A stretch of DNA of 64,000 nucleotides, from contig CM051032.1 in assembly GCA_027627225.1 (NCBI GenBank), positions 63,996,637-64,060,636 of the forward strand, read 5' to 3'. Positions within the stretch are counted from its first letter, which is position 1; every line of letters begins with the position of its first letter. Source of the DNA: Congeria kusceri. Lineage: Eukaryota; Mollusca; Bivalvia; Myida; Dreissenidae. The notes under the pieces are model-generated. The model was not told where the DNA came from, ran no database searches, and saw only the letters and a list, made by a program, of their open reading frames with translations. The position numbers and the translations under genes are program-made. Of this stretch, positions 59,381-64,000 are shown piece after piece.

Positions 59381-59925
59381 CTCTTTTTTTACCTGAAAAA
59401 GCGGTTTTCGCTGTAGAAATCCTAACACATTCAAATCATGAAAATAATCGCATTATTGCCATGAAACGTACGAAATCCAATAAAACCACACAGTTACATG
59501 GTGATTTTATGTAAAAAATGCCCCTTTAGTGCCGGTCCCTGTTGTTGTGTTTAGGTTACAATATACTCATTTCAATCCCAAGAAATTTAATGTAAAAGTT
59601 ATAACTTTAACAAAAATAAGCGCAACATTTTGCTCATAAAGTTGACTGTTTTATCACCATCTTTTACCGGCTACCCTCTATTTGAATGTAACGCGCCTTC
59701 GCGCAGTGTTGTACTGTAGTCTCCAATCTTTACACATATCAGTGATTTGTTAGTGCACACCCTTACCCTACCCCACCAAAATGTCCAAAAAAGAATTCCA
59801 TAGCAAGTTTTTAAACCTAAATACATGTCTTCGAGTTTAGCTAGTTATTTATTTAGAGACTACGCATCCTCTACAGCTTATTTCATTAGTGTGTTGTGAC
59901 CTGTAATTTTATACTTAATACCGTC
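59381..59925. other. Non-repeat interruption of the minisatellite
   Basis: About 545 bp of AT-rich sequence without gene or recognised ends sits between blocks 2 and 3. It may be another insertion. Confidence 0.4.
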
Positions 59926-60190
59926 AGCGTTTCGCTAGCATTTCCATATTCGTATGCGTTTTCCGACTACTTTCACATCGTATGCGTTTTCCTAATATTT
60001 TCATAGCGCGTGAGTTATCCTAATTGTTTCATATCGTATACGTTTTTCTACTACATGTAGTTCGATATTGTCTTCGTTTTTGTACTTTGTTCATATCGTC
60101 CGCGTTATTCTACTAGTTTACTGCGTATTTCTGCTATTTTCTCTGCGGGTGCTTTTTCTGTTTATTTTCATATCGTATGCATTTTCCTAC
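59926..60190. repeat. ~29-bp minisatellite, block 3
   Basis: Further units (TTTCACATCGTATGCGTTTT, CATATCGTATGCATTTTCCT) run up to the probable LTR boundary at 60199. Confidence 0.8.
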
Positions 60191-60198
60191 TATATATA

Positions 60199-60381
60199 TG
60201 TTAATATCTGTCTAATTGATCGTATAGGAATGAAACGAATGCGTTGTGTCCAGGTTCTCTATATCTTTACTTCAAGTCTATATCAACAACAAAACAAAAC
60301 AACAACATGATGATGACGTTGACGTCACGTGACGTTCCGCGCAAACGCGCGAAAGCGTCGCAATATTAACGTTTCCCAACA
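60199..60381 (-). repeat. Candidate 3' LTR of the BEL/Pao element
   Basis: A 183-bp segment downstream of the integrase stop. On the minus strand it starts TGTTGGGAAACG and ends TTAACA, giving TGTT...AACA termini as LTRs usually have. It contains a CRE/E-box palindrome at 60321-60334. The 5' LTR lies outside the window, so the boundary cannot be confirmed by comparison. No clear polypurine tract precedes it. Confidence 0.4.
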
Positions 60382-60616
60382 TACTCGGGGCGGCAAAATG
60401 TGAATAAAGTTAATAATTAACATCAAAAACATGCATCACAAACTCGAATGATGTCAACAAACAATTTATATAAAATTACCAACATATTTAAATCGTTTAC
60501 GAAATTGAAAGTTCTCAGTCCATATATCGTACAACTCCCAATAAAACGTGTTTAGTTTGAGTCCAATCAATAATCACAGAAACAGTCTCTATTTAAACAC
60601 AACGTAATCAGTCCAT

Positions 60617-61858
60617 TTAAGTATTTGTTTCTCCTTCGACTTCTAAGGGGTAAAGCTTCGTAATGGGACGGTTTGTTACTCCCCCGTCTGTCCGGATGTC
60701 TGCGGCTCGTACTCGTCCGTCGTTCCCAGGGATAAGCGCCTGTACTCTGGCCAATCTCCATCGCGACCGCGGGCCTTCATCGTGTACCATGACGACGTCA
60801 CCGACTTTGATTGTCTGCTCGTTACGACCGGAAATGCGCTGATGTTCACGTAAGGCGGTGAGGTATTCGTGTCTCCATCGCGAGCGAAAATCATCAATGA
60901 GCTTCCGTTGTAATCTCGCCCGTTTAGAAACGTCATTTTGGGAAATGACGATCGAAGTATCCAGAACCACGTCACTGACATGAGGTAGCATTGTTATCCG
61001 GCGGCCGGAAATCAGGTGAGACGGCGTCAACGGCTCCATGTCACTCTGCGAGGTGCTGATGTAGGTGAGAGGCCTGTCGTTTATTACAGCCTCAATCTCC
61101 GTGATCACTGTGAATAACGTCTGATAATCAACACAGGATCGTCCTAGCACTTTCTTGACAGACGTTTTCGTTATCCCGATCAAACGTTCCCACCATCCCC
61201 CATACCATGGGGCACGCTTGATGATGAAACGCCACTCTGTTCCTCTCGAGCTGAGTTCCGCGTGAATCTTGTCTGACGCAAAAAGATTCTTCACATGGTT
61301 TGCTGCACCCACGTACGTAGTTCCGTTGTCTGATATCATTACGCGTGGGACCGATCGTCGACTGCAGAATCTACGGAAGGCCTGTATGAAAGTTTCTGTA
61401 GACAGATCGGGTACCAGCTCCAAATGTACTGCACGGGTCGAGGCACACGTGAACAGACATATGTACGCCTTTGCGTTCCTACCGTCGGTGTCACGCACGT
61501 ACAACGCTCCGGAAAAGTCCACGCCAGTCACAGTGAATGGGTCCGCATCTTGTACTCTGACGACAGGTAACGGTGGCGGATCTGGTGCTGTGTATGCCTT
61601 GCCGACGACTCTTCTACATGTCACACATTTCCGTAGAACGTGCTGTACACATCGTCTGATTGCAGGGATCCAATATTTCTGGCGAATGTACGATATTGTA
61701 GAATTTGGACCAGAATGTAGAATTCTCTCATGTGCGTCACGTATTACTAATAGCGTAAAATGTGTGCTTCTGTGGTAGGAGATACGGAAACTTCGTAGTC
61801 TGAGCAACCGGGGCGTTATGGATACACCCACCACATCGAAGCAAACCTGTATCATCAA
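60617..61858 (-). pseudogene. BEL/Pao integrase (C-terminal part of pol), broken upstream
   Basis: The minus-strand frame of 413 residues has an HHCC zinc-binding region (His43, His48, Cys78, Cys81). The catalytic core has Asp114 (GVDFSG), Asp177 (ISDNGT) and Glu224 (WWERLIG). The C-terminal domain of the DUF5641 type has VMVHDEGPRSRWRLARVQAL and PITKLYPLEV. The integrase inserts cDNA into the host genome. The core is undamaged, but the frame fails to join the upstream pol: there is an apparent frameshift near 61760 and an in-frame TGA near 61956. The last 264 bases also occur inverted at 62285-62548. Confidence 0.9.
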
Positions 61859-61955
61859 TGAACAATTTCAATTGATTCACAAGTGTCGCTCTCGAGGTAC
61901 CGTTTCGGATGCACTGGATTTCTTCTACGTACGAAGAAAGTTGACAACTCGAAAT

Positions 61956-62284
61956 TCATAGTTTCTCTGCTTCCAGTAGCTCAGATGAAGTCAGCGATGT
62001 TAACTGTGTGACGCTCTTGTCTCTGCAAATCTTAATAAAGCGTAATACGTATGCTGTCACGCGTAGTAGTCTTTGCAAATTACCGTAGTTCTCAATATTA
62101 ATCAACTTGTGTACTCCATTCACAGCTTCGGGTTGATCTGTGATACTGGCTGCTGGCCCTGTCGAATCACAGCATGTTTCTGTGACGCAGACGGTTGTCA
62201 TTTTGGGTTCCCATGTAGGCCAACTTCCGGGGTCTGTCACCCATGACCAAAGATCGTTTGTCATAAACTGCTCAGCTGAGATAC
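61956..62284 (-). pseudogene. BEL/Pao pol segment linking RNase H and integrase
   Basis: The minus frame contains RGISAEQFMTNDLWSW and NYGNLQRLLRVTAYVLRFIK, typical of the linker between RNase H and integrase in BEL/Pao polyproteins. It ends at a stop after EAEKL. At its upstream side (62285) the frame runs into the inverted integrase copy, so the real RNase H end is not joined to it. Confidence 0.8.
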
Positions 62285-62634
62285 CGCGATGGAGACACGA
62301 ATACCTCACCGCCTTACGTGAACATCAGCGCATTTCCGGTCGTAACGAGCAGACAATCAAAGTCGGTGACGTCGTCATGGTACACGATGAAGGCCCGCGG
62401 TCGCGATGGAGATTGGCCAGAGTACAGGCGCTTATCCCTTGGAACGACGGACGAGTACGAGCCGCAGACATCCGGACAGACGGGGGAGTAACAAACCATC
62501 CCATTACGAAGCTTTACCCCTTAGAAGTCGGAGGAGAAACAAATACTTGAAGAGAGATGTTTTCTGACGGTGAGCTCTTTAACAGGTAGCGATTTACGCT
62601 GTAGGAAGTCACAGTGTTCAGGTCCGTCGCCAAG
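62285..62634. other. Chimeric self-derived insert in BEL/Pao pol
   Basis: 62285-62548 is an inverted copy (264 bp, a few substitutions) of 60619-60882, the end of the integrase frame. 62541-62634 is a direct copy (94 bp, about two substitutions) of 62953-63046, the RT-RNase H linker. The two pieces overlap by the shared word AAATACTT. The insert replaces the part of pol between RNase H and the linker, and throws the upstream frame into about 36 foreign residues before a stop. Confidence 0.88.
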
Positions 62635-64000
62635 GACAGTAACGCCACGCGTGGTTGGTAGGAGTGTGATGATCTCTGTTACACGGTTTTTCACGAATCG
62701 CTGGAGAGTGCGTGTTGAAGCTAGCCAATGTAACACTATCTGACTGTCAGTCCATAATTGTAAACGCTCGATCTTCAACTCTTTCTGTACATGTTTGGCC
62801 AGTCGCGCGCCAACAATGGCTGCCATCAGTTCCAAACGAGGCAGAGTAAGCGTCTTCAAGGGAGCGACGCGCGATTTCGCCATCACCAGGGCGCATTCGT
62901 GTTCGGTGCAGACGAAAACTGCGGCACCATATGACGTCATACTTGCATCACAAAATACTTGAAGAGAGATGTTTTCTGACGGTGAGCTCTTTAACAGGTA
63001 GCGATTTACGGTGTCGGAAGTCACAGTGTTCAGGTCCGTCGCCAAGTCGCACCACTGCCGGTATAAATCACGTGACAAGGGTGTGTCCCACGAATACTCT
63101 AATTTCCACAATTCTTGCAACAATGCCTTTGCACGAATCGTCACTGGTGTTAGGATACCAAGGGGATCATAAATTTTCGAGATGTGTTGCAATATTTCTC
63201 TCTTTGTCACAGACTCTACGAGAGAAATGTCCCTTGTAGGAAAACACAACGTATCTTCAACTGCGTTCCACCTCAACCCGAGAATCTTCGTATCTCTATC
63301 AGTGTCCAATACGCCGTCTACACTGGCACTGTCACGCACCACTCTGCTGTTGGAGTTCCAGGAACGCAAGTTGAAGTTGGCAGCCGACATCAAATCACGA
63401 GTGTCGTGATAGAATTTCACAACGTCGCTCTCCTGCTGGAAACCGGAAATGATGTTATCGACATAGATATCACGGCGAACATGGTCACTTACCCAGTTGT
63501 CCTTGTTGTTGTCTAGATGCTTCACGATGGTTGCACACAGTATGAAGGGTGAGCATGTAGCGCCGAACAACACAGCTTTAAAGCGATAGGTCATCAGTGG
63601 ACTGTCTGGGTCACGAGGGTCCCGTAACCATAGAAATCTGGTGACGTCACGATCTCTCTCATCCAGAGCAACATGTAGGAAGGCTTTCTCGATGTCTGTC
63701 GTCACGGCGTATCTATTCATTCGGAAGCGCATTAAAATGCCAGTTTGATCGTTCAGTTCAAGTGGAGTCGATCGTAAACAGTCGTTCAGGCTCGGCTCGT
63801 TTGACGATATACGACAACTGCAATCGTACACGATACGAATCGGAGTGGTCATCGATTCTTTCCGTACTCCGTGGTGTGGGATATAGTGTACAGGGTATTC
63901 AGGCTTGATTTCCTCATCGACGACTTCTATGAACCCGCGTTCATGCTGTTCTGTAATAATGTCGTCGTATTTCTGGAACATGAACGGTTCTCTTCGCAGA
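62635..64000 (-). pseudogene. BEL/Pao reverse transcriptase and RNase H (5' end beyond window)
   Basis: The minus-strand frame from 63981 down is genuine for about 450 residues. RT shows TTDIEKAFLHV (Asp96), KAVLFGATCSPF and the catalytic YVDN (173-176), a variant I recall as common in this superfamily. RNase H shows VFCDASMTSYGAAVF (Asp345), LPRLELMAA (Glu384) and LWTDSQIVLHWL (Asp412). After about residue 450 the frame enters the chimeric insert and ends at 62521. The aspartic protease, gag and 5' LTR would lie to the right of the window. Confidence 0.92.

Noticed and set aside
61269..61778. 169-codon plus-strand frame opposite the integrase
   Set aside because: Antisense shadow of a well-supported integrase.
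62140..62550. Plus-strand frame with integrase C-terminal motifs as a separate gene
   Set aside because: It is the inverted duplicate of 60619-60882 and lacks the catalytic core.

Overview
This window looks like nuclear DNA from a marine or freshwater invertebrate, most probably a bivalve mollusc. It is AT-rich and intron-containing, and it is crowded with MITEs, minisatellites and retrotransposons. The six-copy palindromic MITE (GTCGTGGGAAAACCGGGCTT ends) and the repeat with an AGCTCACCTGAG...CTCAGGTGAGC outline are of a kind I associate with bivalves, possibly Dreissena. That assignment is from memory and was not checked. No prokaryotic operon, CRISPR array or complete structural RNA gene was seen.

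Two host genes are visible, both on the + strand. At the left edge are the last three coding exons of RCC1, the chromatin-bound Ran guanine-nucleotide exchange factor (419-571, 913-1018, 1620-1680). From 32543 to 36674 are the last four exons of an unrecognised gene. Its product has an acidic helical segment, a basic linker, a coiled coil and a 200-residue Ser/Asp/Arg/Lys/Glu-rich tail. The splice phases of these four exons fit together. Two protein-like stretches at 12614-12769 and about 13226-13352 may be upstream exons of this or another gene.

The 19 kb between about 13.4 and 32.5 kb is non-coding. It holds several MITE families (some nested), foldback hairpins and 33-bp, 61-bp and 32-bp tandem arrays. 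The 32-bp array ends exactly at a splice acceptor and repeats that acceptor about 25 times.

The right half is dominated by dead retroelements. At 39.07-44.07 kb there is a minus-strand tyrosine-recombinase (DIRS/Ngaro-like) element with a gag zinc knuckle, RT, RNase H and recombinase, bounded by direct repeats. A tRNA-derived SINE with a 13-bp target-site duplication has inserted into its RT. At 46.74-49.46 kb there is a 2.7-kb foldback element whose inverted ends are arrays of a TTAAAACGGCCCC motif and which carries a possible PHD-finger fragment. At about 51.2-55.3 kb there is a plus-strand APE-type LINE (endonuclease, RT, RNase H, Cys/His knuckle) with at least six breaks. At 58.0-60.2 kb there is a minisatellite split by a 5'-truncated LINE tail. 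From 60.2 kb to the right edge is a minus-strand BEL/Pao LTR element. Its RNase H-integrase junction is replaced by a chimeric insert made of an inverted copy of its own integrase end and a direct copy of its own RT-RNase H linker.

Nothing here amounts to a proven new biological system. The most unusual observations are the splice-acceptor minisatellite, the template-switch scar in the BEL element, the foldback element with a possible captured PHD finger, and a TIR element with a Pol III tRNA-like core at 37.45-37.94 kb.
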